Shown here: positions 48,906 to 57,035 of the stretch, in pieces
How positions within the stretch are numbered: position 1 is the stretch's first letter
How the letters are laid out: each line of letters opens with the position of its first letter
Origin: Pasteurellaceae bacterium RH1A
GTDB taxonomy: Bacteria > Pseudomonadota > Gammaproteobacteria > Enterobacterales > Pasteurellaceae
Direction: 5' to 3'
Length of the DNA stretch: 64,000 nt
NCBI GenBank assembly: GCA_012221805.1
Contig: CP015195.1
Location: 1,721,771 to 1,785,770 of the forward strand
Program-made: the position numbers and the translations under genes
Notes under the pieces: generated by a model
The model's input: the letters and a program-made list of their open reading frames with translations, nothing else
What the model was told of the DNA's origin: nothing
Database searches by the model: none

Positions 48906-49868
48906 TTAATTTATCGCACAGCTATCCCATTGCGAACCATCACGGACAATCGCATTTAAAATGGTTAATAGCTTACGCATACAGGCGTTAATCGCCACCT
49001 TGAACGCCTTGCCATTGGCTCGTAGGCGTTCGTAAAAAACCTTGAGTTTAGGCTCAAAGCGAACGGCAACAAAGGTCGCCATATACAGGGCATTGCGAAC
49101 CATTTTACGACCACCAAAGCAGCGACTTTTTTGACGGCTTTCTCCGCTCTCTTTGGGGTGTGGTGCAACGCCAACCAGTGAGGCAATCTGCTTGTTGGTG
49201 AGCTTGCCTAACTCGGGTAACATCGACATCAAAACGGCGATGGTATTATTACCTAACCCTTTGATGTCTTTAAACTTTTTTGTGGTGTCCTCGAAGTGCT
49301 TGTTTTGCTCTTCAATGTCCTTATCCAGCTGGTCAATCTGCTGGCTTAGGTAGGCAATCACCGCTTCGACACTCGCCAGCTGGCTTTCGTGAACTTGCTC
49401 AAGGCGGTTTTTCTCCGCAGAGCGCATTTCCACGAGCTGGGTACGGCGTACCACAAGGGCTTCTAAACGCTCCATTTCGGGCGTAGGTGGCGTATAAAGT
49501 TGGTTTTCTACATCGCCACGAGTAGCCAACATTTGGGCGTAAAATGCCAGCATTTTCGCATCTTTTGTATCCGTTTTCGCTAAAGACTGCGACAAAGCAA
49601 ACTGATTGGTTTGGCGTGGATTGGCAATGATGACCCGAAAACCTGCTCGGTGTAGAGCTTTGGCTAGGGGGATTTCCAAGCCGCCTGTACTTTCAAGTAC
49701 GACCAAATCAACACGGCCTTCTTTGAGCTTGTTCAGATACTCAATAGTATGCTGAAAGCCTTTGGGGTTGTTGGTTTCGGTTTTGGTTTGTTTTTTATTG
49801 GACAAGCCAATTACGAAGTTACGTTTAGCAACATCAATACCGCAATAAATTTTGTGTTCGTTCATCAT
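48906..49868 (-). CDS. IS110-family DEDD transposase
   Basis: A 320-residue transposase. An N-terminal RuvC-like DEDD domain ([46 protein letters not shown]) is followed by a coiled linker (about 125-200) and a C-terminal Tnp_IS1111A/IS116 domain ([54 protein letters not shown]). Members act with a structured RNA transcribed from the element. The ATG at about 49868 (MMNEHK) is preferred to the upstream start of the open frame. Confidence 0.93.
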   Translation of the reverse strand: MMNEHKIYCGIDVAKRNFVIGLSNKKQTKTETNNPKGFQHTIEYLNKLKEGRVDLVVLESTGGLEIPLAKALHRAGFRVIIANPRQTNQFALSQSLAKTDTKDAKMLAFYAQMLATRGDVENQLYTPPTPEMERLEALVVRRTQLVEMRSAEKNRLEQVHESQLASVEAVIAYLSQQIDQLDKDIEEQNKHFEDTTKKFKDIKGLGNNTIAVLMSMLPELGKLTNKQIASLVGVAPHPKESGESRQKSRCFGGRKMVRNALYMATFVAVRFEPKLKVFYERLRANGKAFKVAINACMRKLLTILNAIVRDGSQWDSCAIN

Positions 49869-49919
49869 TAACCTGCCTTGCATTCGGTTTTAAGTCTGGC
49901 AACTGTTCGGTTTTGGTGA

Positions 49920-49992
49920 TGGATACAATCTGCTCTCATTGCTACAAAACGAGTTGCTCTCTTGGGTGCGTACGAGATGCAGATTGTGGTGG
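49920..49992 (-). ncRNA. Candidate IS110 bridge (seek) RNA segment
   Basis: Within the non-coding region upstream of the transposase, CAATCTGC (49926-49933) pairs with GCAGATTG (49979-49986) and the stem continues with CTC/GAG (49935-49937 with 49974-49976), enclosing a loop of 36 bases. IS110-family elements encode a guide RNA in such a region. This is inferred from position and one stem only; boundaries are unknown. Confidence 0.35.
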
Positions 49993-50054
49993 TTTGTTGC
50001 TAGTGTACTAGATTTTTAATATACAAGGGTGCGTGTAAATGCACTCTACACTGG

Positions 50055-50669
50055 CTATCGGCATAAGTTACTTTTTGATATTATATCCACAGGTTTAGCA
50101 TATTTAATGTAAGATATTGCTAATTCATACAAAAATAATAAAAAATCACTATTTTTTAATTTTTCCTTATAAAATAAATGATAATTGGGATAAAAATAAT
50201 TTAGATCCATATGTTTATACATAAGATTTATTTGATTTTTTATATCTTCTAAAATATCAATGCCAATTTTCAATTCTTTTGGGATTTCTTCTAGAATTAT
50301 TATAGCAAACCCACAATCATCCTTTGTTCTATAATAACTGTCATAATCAATGGTCTTAATTCCAGTAACAATTTCAAATTCATTAAATTCAACGTTTAAT
50401 TCCCACTCTTCCCTCGAAAAGAAACTATTATGTGTTCGACTGTCATATATAGACCGTATAGAAATTAGTTTATTATCAAAATCTATTATAAAATAAAACT
50501 CATTAAATTCTATTACTTTTTCACCTGCACAAATTAATTCCCAAATTTTCATTTTAAAATCATAATTTGAGCGATAAAACCAACCAAGAAAATAATCAAA
50601 ATGCTCAGGAGAATTTGGTTTAATAAGTTCTTTGTGGATGCACATTGCTTTCCCTATATTATTCGCCAT
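50055..50669 (-). CDS. Hypothetical AT-rich protein
   Basis: A 204-residue protein that I do not recognise. It is very AT-rich compared with its surroundings, acidic and rich in Ile, Tyr, Phe and Asp/Glu, with no signal peptide or clear membrane segment. Composition, and position between an insertion sequence and a dispersed repeat, suggest acquired DNA. Small acidic orphans of this kind are often immunity or effector-associated proteins, but nothing here shows that. Confidence 0.55.
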   Translation of the reverse strand: MANNIGKAMCIHKELIKPNSPEHFDYFLGWFYRSNYDFKMKIWELICAGEKVIEFNEFYFIIDFDNKLISIRSIYDSRTHNSFFSREEWELNVEFNEFEIVTGIKTIDYDSYYRTKDDCGFAIIILEEIPKELKIGIDILEDIKNQINLMYKHMDLNYFYPNYHLFYKEKLKNSDFLLFLYELAISYIKYAKPVDIISKSNLCR

Positions 50670-50750
50670 CTGGAAAAGAGCTTTTCACTCTGCCCTTCTT
50701 TATGCCCACTCTATATCTTGATACAGCGCAGCTATTTTTGTCAATCTTAG

Positions 50751-50823
50751 GTAACGCAAGCCTCCAGGCTGGTGCTGAAAAAGCCTTAAGAAATAAGGCA
50801 CCAGCGAGGACGCTGGCGCCATC
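50751..50823. repeat. Palindromic dispersed repeat family A, copy 7
   Basis: The left arm GCAAGCCTCCAGGCTGGTGC is partly degenerate; the right arm GGACGCTGGCGCCATC is intact. It lies between the AT-rich orphan and the uup stop. Confidence 0.7.
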
Positions 50824-50837
50824 AATTAGGCAATAGA

Positions 50838-52772
50838 CTATACCCCATTCTTAATATTTTCCAGCACTTCCCAACGTTCAAAGGCCTGCTCCAGTTCCAG
50901 CTCCTTATCCGCCAATTTCTGTAACTGGCCTTGGGTGTAGGCTGGTTCTCGGCTGAAGAAGTCGGCTGAATTAACCTCGGCCTGTATGGCTTCAATTTCT
51001 GCCTCCAAGCCTTCCATCAACTCTGGCAGGGCCTCTAGCTCCCGCTGTTCCTTGTAGGATAATTTAACCTTCTTCTCGGCCTTTGCAGAATTTGAGGCTT
51101 TTTCAACCGCTTGCTTTACCTCAACAAGCGGGGCTTTTTTGCTGTTTTTTTGCAAATCGGCCTGGGTGGCGAAGTAGTTGGTCTGCTGCTGTTTGGCATC
51201 GAAATAGCCGCCCACATATTTATTGACCACGCCTTCGCCTTCAAAGATATAGCATTCTGTTACGGTGTTGTCGATAAATTGGCGGTCGTGGCTGACAATC
51301 AAGAGCGTGCCTTGGTAGTCGGCCAAGAGTTCTTCCAGTAGTTCCAGGGTTTCTACATCTAAGTCGTTGGTCGGTTCGTCCAGAATCAAGAGATTGTTGG
51401 GCTTGAGTAAGAGTTTGGCCAGCAAGAGGCGGTTACGTTCCCCACCAGACAAGGCCTTGACCGGGGTCATGGCCCGTTTGGGTGGGAAGAGGAAGTCTTG
51501 CAGATAGCCCAAAACGTGGCGTTTGACCCCGTTAAATTCGATGTCCTGCTTGCCATCGGCCACGTTGTCCATCACGGTTTTTTCAGGATCGAGGTCAGCC
51601 CGGTACTGATCAAAATAGGCCACCTCTAACTTAGTGCCACAACGGATAGACCCGCTGGTTGGCTCTAGTTGGCCTAAAAGCAGCTTGATAAAGGTGGTTT
51701 TGCCGCAGCCATTTGGCCCAACCAGGGCAATCTTGTCGCCCCGTTGAATGGTTGTGGTGAAGTTTTTGAGTAGGCTTCTGCCCTCAATTTCATAGCCGGC
51801 ATTTTCCATTTCAAACACAATCTTGCCCGAGCGGGTGGACTGGTCGATTTGGATCTTGGCCGTGCCTTGCACCTCTCGGCGGTTGCGGCGTTCTTCCCGC
51901 AGGGCTTTCAAGGCTCTAACCCGGCCTTCATTACGGGTACGGCGGGCCTTGATACCCTGACGAATCCAAACCTCTTCCTGGGCCAACTTCTTGTCAAAAA
52001 GCTCATTTTGCAGGGCTTCGACCCGCAGGTTTTCTTCCTTGTCGATTAAATATTGGTCGTAATTGGTGTTATAGGAGACCAGCTTGCCTCGATCCAGATC
52101 GACAATACGGGTGGCCATCTTACGGATAAAGGCACGATCGTGGGAAATAAAGATGATCGATCCCTTAAAATCCAAGAGCAGATCTTCTAACCAACTGATG
52201 GCTTCTACGTCCAAGTGGTTGGTCGGTTCGTCTAAGAGTAGCACATCAGGATTAGCCACCAGGGCCCGGGCCAGGGCCGCCCGGCGAACCCAACCGCCCG
52301 AAAGCTCGCAGAGGCGGGTTTCAGGGTCAAGTTCCAGCATTTTAAGGGTGTCTTGAATGCGGTTTTCAAACTGCCAGCCGTTGGCATGTTCCAACTGGGC
52401 CTGAACCTTGGCCAACTCGTTCATCAGGCTCTCGCTGTAGTCGGTCAGCATTTGCTGGGAAATGTGGTGGTACTGCTTGAGAAGGTCGGCCAGGTGGGCA
52501 ATCCCTTCCGCCACATAGTCAAACACGGTTTCTTGAATATGGCGGGGCGGATCCTGCTCCAGGCGGGTGACCACGATGTCTTTTTCAAAGATGAGCTTGC
52601 CATCATCCAGCTGAACTTCGCCGGCCAGAATTTTCATGAGGGTGGACTTGCCCGCCCCATTGCGACCAACCAAACAGACCCGCTCGCCTTGCTCAATATG
52701 CAGTTCGGCGTAGTCTAGGAGGGGATGGTCGCTAAAGGACAGGTATGCGTTGGAAAGGTTTAAGAGTGCCAT
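50838..52772 (-). CDS. uup: ABC-F family ATPase Uup
   Basis: A 644-residue soluble ABC-F protein with two ABC domains. The first has Walker A GRNGAGKST, signature LSGGWVRRAALARAL and Walker B LLLDEPTNHLD; the second has GPNGCGKTT, LSGGERNRLLLAKLL and LLILDEPTNDLD. A charged linker lies between them and a C-terminal coiled coil follows (about 570-644). Uup acts on ribosomes or DNA and affects transposon excision in E. coli. It has no membrane partner. Confidence 0.93.
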   Translation of the reverse strand: MALLNLSNAYLSFSDHPLLDYAELHIEQGERVCLVGRNGAGKSTLMKILAGEVQLDDGKLIFEKDIVVTRLEQDPPRHIQETVFDYVAEGIAHLADLLKQYHHISQQMLTDYSESLMNELAKVQAQLEHANGWQFENRIQDTLKMLELDPETRLCELSGGWVRRAALARALVANPDVLLLDEPTNHLDVEAISWLEDLLLDFKGSIIFISHDRAFIRKMATRIVDLDRGKLVSYNTNYDQYLIDKEENLRVEALQNELFDKKLAQEEVWIRQGIKARRTRNEGRVRALKALREERRNRREVQGTAKIQIDQSTRSGKIVFEMENAGYEIEGRSLLKNFTTTIQRGDKIALVGPNGCGKTTFIKLLLGQLEPTSGSIRCGTKLEVAYFDQYRADLDPEKTVMDNVADGKQDIEFNGVKRHVLGYLQDFLFPPKRAMTPVKALSGGERNRLLLAKLLLKPNNLLILDEPTNDLDVETLELLEELLADYQGTLLIVSHDRQFIDNTVTECYIFEGEGVVNKYVGGYFDAKQQQTNYFATQADLQKNSKKAPLVEVKQAVEKASNSAKAEKKVKLSYKEQRELEALPELMEGLEAEIEAIQAEVNSADFFSREPAYTQGQLQKLADKELELEQAFERWEVLENIKNGV

Positions 52773-52899
52773 AAATTCGGTTTAATAATTGAAAATAGGG
52801 CAATTTTAGCGAAATTTTGGCTTAAAGGGAAAAGCTATTCTTGTTTTTCTTGAGCAAAAGCCCTAAGATGTAGCCTCATCACTACTAAGGAGGAATAAT

Positions 52900-53154
52900 A
52901 TGACCATTATGACCAGCCGTGAATTTAATCAACGCCTCAGTCAAGCTCAAAAAGCAGCTTTGATTGAGCCTGTGATTATTACCAATCGTGGGGAGCCTGC
53001 TTTTGTACTTTTGAGTTATGCAGCCTATACAAAACAATCCAAATCAAGCCAAAATATTCTTGATATGTTAGCAGATACTGCTCCTGCCTGTGCAGATATT
53101 GAATTGGAGCTTCAACCTCGAAGCATTGGCCAACGTCCAGAGGTGGAATTTTAA
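52900..53154 (+). CDS. Phd/YefM-type antitoxin
   Basis: An 84-residue antitoxin. The N-terminal MTSREFNQRLSQAQKAALIEPVIITNRGEPAFVLLSYAAY is the DNA-binding Phd/YefM fold; the C-terminal part (DIELELQPRSIGQRPEVEF) probably wraps the toxin. A strong ribosome site (AAGGAGG) precedes the ATG; a second ATG three codons in is possible. The PIN-domain toxin gene begins one base after its stop. Confidence 0.88.
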   Translation: MTIMTSREFNQRLSQAQKAALIEPVIITNRGEPAFVLLSYAAYTKQSKSSQNILDMLADTAPACADIELELQPRSIGQRPEVEF

Positions 53155-53155
53155 G

Positions 53156-53575
53156 ATGTATTTGCTTGATACCAATGTTATTAGCGAAATTCGCCGAGCT
53201 AAATTTGGCAAGTGCAATACTGGTGTGCTGGCTTGGATCAAGGGCATTCAACCTAGTCAAATTTATACCAGTACCGTTGTTTTAATGGAAATTGAGCGTG
53301 GCGTCTTGTCTATGGAGCGTAAAGATGTTCCTCAAGGGCAAATCCTACGTACTTGGTTTGAAGAACAAGTTAAAACTACCTTTAAAGATCAGACTTTTGG
53401 CCTTGATGAACAAACTGCCCATCTTTGTGCCCAGCTTCACATTCCCTACCATGCTCCCGAAAACGATGCTTGGATTGCTGCTACAGCTAAGCAGCATAAT
53501 CTTATTTTGGTGACACGCAACATTAAGGATTTTGAGAACTTTGGCGTAAAGTTGTTAAATCCCTTCGTAGAATAA
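53156..53575 (+). CDS. VapC-type PIN-domain toxin
   Basis: A 139-residue PIN ribonuclease. The metal-binding acidic residues are in YLLDTNVISEIRR (Asp near residue 5), VVLMEIERGVLSM (Glu), and ENDAWIAATAKQHNLILVTRNIKDF (Asp pair). It is paired with the Phd-type antitoxin gene one base upstream. Family members cut tRNA or rRNA. Confidence 0.92.
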   Translation: MYLLDTNVISEIRRAKFGKCNTGVLAWIKGIQPSQIYTSTVVLMEIERGVLSMERKDVPQGQILRTWFEEQVKTTFKDQTFGLDEQTAHLCAQLHIPYHAPENDAWIAATAKQHNLILVTRNIKDFENFGVKLLNPFVE

Positions 53576-53594
53576 AGGTGCCTTAAAATGCACC

Positions 53595-54071
53595 CTACTT
53601 CTCATACCAAATCCGATTGATATAAAGCGTCACCTTGCCTGACGGGGTGATCACGCTGACCTCATCATCTACCTGTTTGCCAATCAGGGCACGAGCAACG
53701 GGGGAGTCGATGGAGATCCACTGCTTGGCAGGGTCGAACTCATCGCAGCCGACAATGCGGTACTGCTTGATGCCGCCCTCTAAATCTTCCAATTCCACCC
53801 AGGCACCGAAGAAGACCTTGCCCTCTTGGCTAGGGTTGTAGTCCACAATTTGCAGGACTTCCAAACGCTTGGTCAGAAAACGTACCCGGCGGTCGATTTC
53901 CCGCAGGCGGCGTTTGCCGTAGATATATTCCGCATTTTCACTGCGGTCGCCTAGGGCGGCGGCATCAGACACAGCTTGAGTGACCTTGGGCCGTTCTTCC
54001 TTCCAGAGAAATTTCAGCTCCTGATCCAGAGCCTGCCAGCCTGAGCGGGTAATGTAATTTGATTTTGCCAT
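53595..54071 (-). CDS. greB: Transcription elongation factor GreB
   Basis: Rescues backtracked RNA polymerase by stimulating transcript cleavage. The 158-residue protein has an N-terminal coiled coil (about 1-78) with the acidic tip SDAAALGDRSENAEYIYGK and a C-terminal FKBP-like domain (RIVGCDEFDPAKQWISIDSPVARALIGKQVDDEV). The YxYGKRRLREIDRR motif distinguishes GreB from GreA. Confidence 0.94.
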   Translation of the reverse strand: MAKSNYITRSGWQALDQELKFLWKEERPKVTQAVSDAAALGDRSENAEYIYGKRRLREIDRRVRFLTKRLEVLQIVDYNPSQEGKVFFGAWVELEDLEGGIKQYRIVGCDEFDPAKQWISIDSPVARALIGKQVDDEVSVITPSGKVTLYINRIWYEK

Positions 54072-54090
54072 AAGTTAGAAAAACGAAAAA

Positions 54091-54110
54091 ACCGCACGAA
54101 ATCGTGCGGT
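54091..54110 (-). terminator. Rho-independent terminator of the alanine-rich lipoprotein gene
   Basis: ACCGCACGA and TCGTGCGGT form a 9-bp stem with an AA/TT loop, followed on the minus strand by six T residues. It lies 20 bases after the gene's stop. Confidence 0.9.
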
Positions 54111-54129
54111 TATGGGGGTTTGCAGAAAA

Positions 54130-55005
54130 TTACTTGCTTTCTACCGCTTGTTTAACATCTTCCACTTTAGAATCAATGGCTTGTTTCATTTCTTCTACTT
54201 TGGTGGCAGCAGCATCTTTAGCGGCTTCTGTTTTAGCAGCAGCGGCGTCTTTCATATCAGTTACTGCTTGTTTGGCTTCTTCAACTTGATTTGCAGCGGA
54301 AGCTTTTACTTCTTCTGCCTTGGTGGCCATAGCCTCTTTGGCTTCACTTGCCGTTTGTTTGGCTTCTTCTACCTTAGTTGCAGCTGCGTCTTTCATTTCG
54401 TTGCCCTTGGCAGCAGCCGCGTCTTTAGCGTCAGATGTGGCCTGTTTCATTTCTTCCATTTTGGCATCTGCTGAAGCCTTCATTTCTTCAGTTTTAGCAG
54501 CAGCGGCGTCTTTCATTTCAGCAGCAGATTCTTTGGCTGCTTCAACTTTAGCATCAGCTGCGGCTTTCATTTCAGCCACTTTGGCATCTGCGGCATCTTT
54601 AGTGTCGGCTGCTGCTTGTTTTACTTCTTCCATTTTAGCGGCGGCTGCATCTTTCATTTCAGCACCCTTGGCTGCGGCAGAATCAGTTGCATCTGAAATC
54701 GCTTTTTTCGCTTCTTCTACTTTAGCATTGGCTGCGTCTTTCATTTCTTCAGCCTTGGCAGCTGCGGCATCTTTCATTTCGCTGGCCGCTTGTTTGACTT
54801 CTTCAACTTTTGCAGCTGCTGCGTCTTTCATTTCAGCCGCTGCTTGTTTGGTTTCTTCCATTTTTGCCGCAGCAACATCTTTAACATCTGATGCAGCTTG
54901 TTTCACTTCTTGAGTGGTTGTTTCAACAGCTTTTTTGGCATCATCACAGGCTGCTAAAGTAACGGTTGCACCTAAAACTAATGCGGTTAGAAGAGATTTT
55001 TTCAT
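54130..55005 (-). CDS. Alanine-rich 11-mer-repeat lipoprotein (LEA/apolipoprotein-like)
   Basis: A 291-residue protein. A lipoprotein signal ends in the lipobox LAAC (Cys20), so it is lipid-anchored. Residues +2 and +3 are Asp-Asp, the Lol avoidance signal, which predicts inner-membrane retention. The rest (about 25-291) is made of 11-residue repeats close to MKDAAAAKxEE and VKQAA, with almost no Gly, Pro or aromatic residues, giving a long amphipathic helix like LEA group 4 proteins. No family function is certain. Its DNA repeats could recombine and alter length. Confidence 0.8.
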   Translation of the reverse strand: MKKSLLTALVLGATVTLAACDDAKKAVETTTQEVKQAASDVKDVAAAKMEETKQAAAEMKDAAAAKVEEVKQAASEMKDAAAAKAEEMKDAANAKVEEAKKAISDATDSAAAKGAEMKDAAAAKMEEVKQAAADTKDAADAKVAEMKAAADAKVEAAKESAAEMKDAAAAKTEEMKASADAKMEEMKQATSDAKDAAAAKGNEMKDAAATKVEEAKQTASEAKEAMATKAEEVKASAANQVEEAKQAVTDMKDAAAAKTEAAKDAAATKVEEMKQAIDSKVEDVKQAVESK

Positions 55006-55105
55006 TGTGACATTCCTTATTTAAGAATAAAAAGTTATAAAAAGAAGTGTAATTATGGTAATTACTTTCCTTTTGAGTGACAAAAATCCAATAAGTTCAA
55101 TTTTT

Positions 55106-55921
55106 TTAGATATTAACCCCGTGATCGGCAAATTCATCCTCAAAATACTGGTTCATATCAAAGGCCGGTTTCTGGGATTTGGACTGGCCGACAATCTTGG
55201 CTGGCACGCCTGCGGCAGTGGCATATTCTGGCACAGCCTGCACCACCACCGATCCTGCCCCAATCTTGGCATACTTCCCAATTTCAATATTGCCCAGCAC
55301 CTTGGCCCCCGCCCCAATCATCACGCCCTTGCGGATTTTAGGGTGGCGGTCGCCATTTTCCTTACCCGTTCCGCCCAGGGTGACCCCTTGCAGGATGGAT
55401 ACATCATTTTCAATCACCGAGGTTTCGCCCACCACAATACCGGTGGCGTGGTCTAACATGATGCCACAGCCGATTTGGGCGGCGGGGTGGATGTCCACAT
55501 CAAAGGCCACAGAAATTTCATTTTGCAGGTAAACAGCCAGGGCTTGTCGGCCCTGCTTCCAGAGATAATGGGTAACCCGATAGCTTTGCAAAGCGTGATA
55601 ACCCTTGAGATAGAGCAAGGCTGTGCTCCACTTATCCACGGCTGGGTCTCGGGTGCGGACGGCATCGATATCGCAGGCGGCGCTGTAGATAATTTGCGGA
55701 TCGGCCGCATAGGCCTCCTCAATAATTTCCTTCAAGGCAATGGCCGGCATAATGGGGTTGGCCAGTTTGTTGGCCAGAATGTAGCTGAGCGCCCCGCCCA
55801 GGTTGGTATGCTTTAGAATGGTGGCATGGAAGAAGCTGGCCAGCATGGGCTCGTTATTGGCCAGGTCTTGGGCCTCTTGGCGGATATGCTGCCAGATTTG
55901 GTTTACATCGGTTTTTTTCAT
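55106..55921 (-). CDS. cysE: Serine O-acetyltransferase CysE
   Basis: Acetylates serine with acetyl-CoA, first step of cysteine synthesis. The 271-residue protein has an N-terminal helical domain and a C-terminal left-handed beta-helix of hexapeptide repeats (IHPAAQIGCGIMLDHATGIVVGETSVIENDVSILQGVTLGG), with the catalytic LDHATGIV and HPKI segments. The start lies directly after the gpsA TAG, with GGAGG inside the gpsA end. Feedback by cysteine is a family property. Confidence 0.95.
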   Translation of the reverse strand: MKKTDVNQIWQHIRQEAQDLANNEPMLASFFHATILKHTNLGGALSYILANKLANPIMPAIALKEIIEEAYAADPQIIYSAACDIDAVRTRDPAVDKWSTALLYLKGYHALQSYRVTHYLWKQGRQALAVYLQNEISVAFDVDIHPAAQIGCGIMLDHATGIVVGETSVIENDVSILQGVTLGGTGKENGDRHPKIRKGVMIGAGAKVLGNIEIGKYAKIGAGSVVVQAVPEYATAAGVPAKIVGQSKSQKPAFDMNQYFEDEFADHGVNI

Positions 55922-56944
55922 CTAAATTTCCTCCCCCTTACGCTCTCTCCCCAAGAGGGCTGACACGCCCTTGCGGATATGGGCCTTGGTATTTTTGCCG
56001 CAGAAGAGCATTTGGTAGATCTGCTCCACAATTGGCATTTCGACCCCTTGTCTTTGAGCCAAAAGATAGGCTTCCTTGGTGTTGTAATAGCCCTCCACCA
56101 CCTGGCCGATTTCGGCAATGGCTTCTTCAATCCCCTTGCCCTGGCCTAGCATAAGGCCGAAGCGGCGGTTACGGGATTGGTTGTCGCTACAGGTTAGGAC
56201 TAAATCGCCCAAGCCAGCCATGCCCATCAGGCTGGTTGGGTTGCCGCCCAAGGAAACCAAGAGGCGGCTGATTTCAGCAATCCCTCGGGTAATGAGAGCT
56301 GTTCGGGCATTGGCGCCAAAGCCCATGCCGTCAGACACACCAGCGGCAATGGCAATCACATTCTTAATTGCACCACCTAATTGCACGGCCACCATATCGC
56401 TATTGGTATAAACCCGGAAGGAGCGGGAGCAGTGAATACGCTGTTGCATTTCATCGGCAAAAACAGGATCGTTGGAGGCCAGTGAAATGGCCGTTGGCAG
56501 GCCCTGGGCTAATTCCTTGGCAAAAGTCGGGCCAGACAGCACGGCAAGCGGGTGATTATCGCCCAAAATTTCCACAACGACCTCTTGTAATAGCCGGCCA
56601 GTATCCCGTTCTAGCCCCTTGGTGGCCCACATAATGCGGTGCTCGTCCCGTAAAAAGGGCTTCATTTGCAGGAGGACTTCACGGAAAACATGGCTGGGCA
56701 CGACAATCAAAATATCCTTAACCTTGGCCAGGGTTTGGCCTAGATCGGTTTCCACAATCAAGTCTTCAGGAAAGGCCACATCGGGCAAAAATTCCTGATT
56801 TTTACGCTCTCGGGCCATTTTTTCCATCTTGTGGGGGCTGTGGCCCCAAAGGTGGGCCTTACTGCCCCTCCGGGCTAGGGCGATGGCCAAAGACGTGCCA
56901 TAAGAACCTGCGCCAAGAATCGCAATAGGTGCAGAATAATCCAT
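55922..56944 (-). CDS. gpsA: Glycerol-3-phosphate dehydrogenase [NAD(P)+]
   Basis: Reduces dihydroxyacetone phosphate to sn-glycerol 3-phosphate for phospholipids. The 340-residue protein has an N-terminal Rossmann motif ([19 protein letters not shown]), [28 protein letters not shown] and the catalytic [20 protein letters not shown] with its conserved Lys. The stop touches the cysE start, an arrangement common in enterobacteria and Pasteurellaceae. Confidence 0.96.
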   Translation of the reverse strand: MDYSAPIAILGAGSYGTSLAIALARRGSKAHLWGHSPHKMEKMARERKNQEFLPDVAFPEDLIVETDLGQTLAKVKDILIVVPSHVFREVLLQMKPFLRDEHRIMWATKGLERDTGRLLQEVVVEILGDNHPLAVLSGPTFAKELAQGLPTAISLASNDPVFADEMQQRIHCSRSFRVYTNSDMVAVQLGGAIKNVIAIAAGVSDGMGFGANARTALITRGIAEISRLLVSLGGNPTSLMGMAGLGDLVLTCSDNQSRNRRFGLMLGQGKGIEEAIAEIGQVVEGYYNTKEAYLLAQRQGVEMPIVEQIYQMLFCGKNTKAHIRKGVSALLGRERKGEEI

Positions 56945-57035
56945 AATTTCTCCTTGTCAATTTGGGCAGAATTTTGACCTCTTGTTTGCAAGAAATCAAT
57001 CTTTTCGCCACATTTTATTCACTTTTCAAGGCTGT

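Larger units (their letters stand above)
48862..50010 (-). mobile_element. IS110-family element (possibly IS1111 group), ends approximate
   Basis: It comprises the transposase gene with about 45 non-coding bases downstream and about 130 upstream. Candidate subterminal inverted repeats are TAGCAAC (48866-48872) and GTTGCTA (49997-50003), the kind of short internal repeat seen in the IS1111 group. No target duplication is expected in this family, so ends are estimates. It lies about 40 bases upstream of the lolD start. Confidence 0.65.

Noticed and set aside
54320..54913. Long plus-strand open frame (197 codons) opposite the alanine-rich lipoprotein gene
   Set aside because: It is the mirror of the 11-mer repeat DNA; it is pure Ala/Ser low complexity without a ribosome site, while the minus-strand frame has a signal peptide and terminator.
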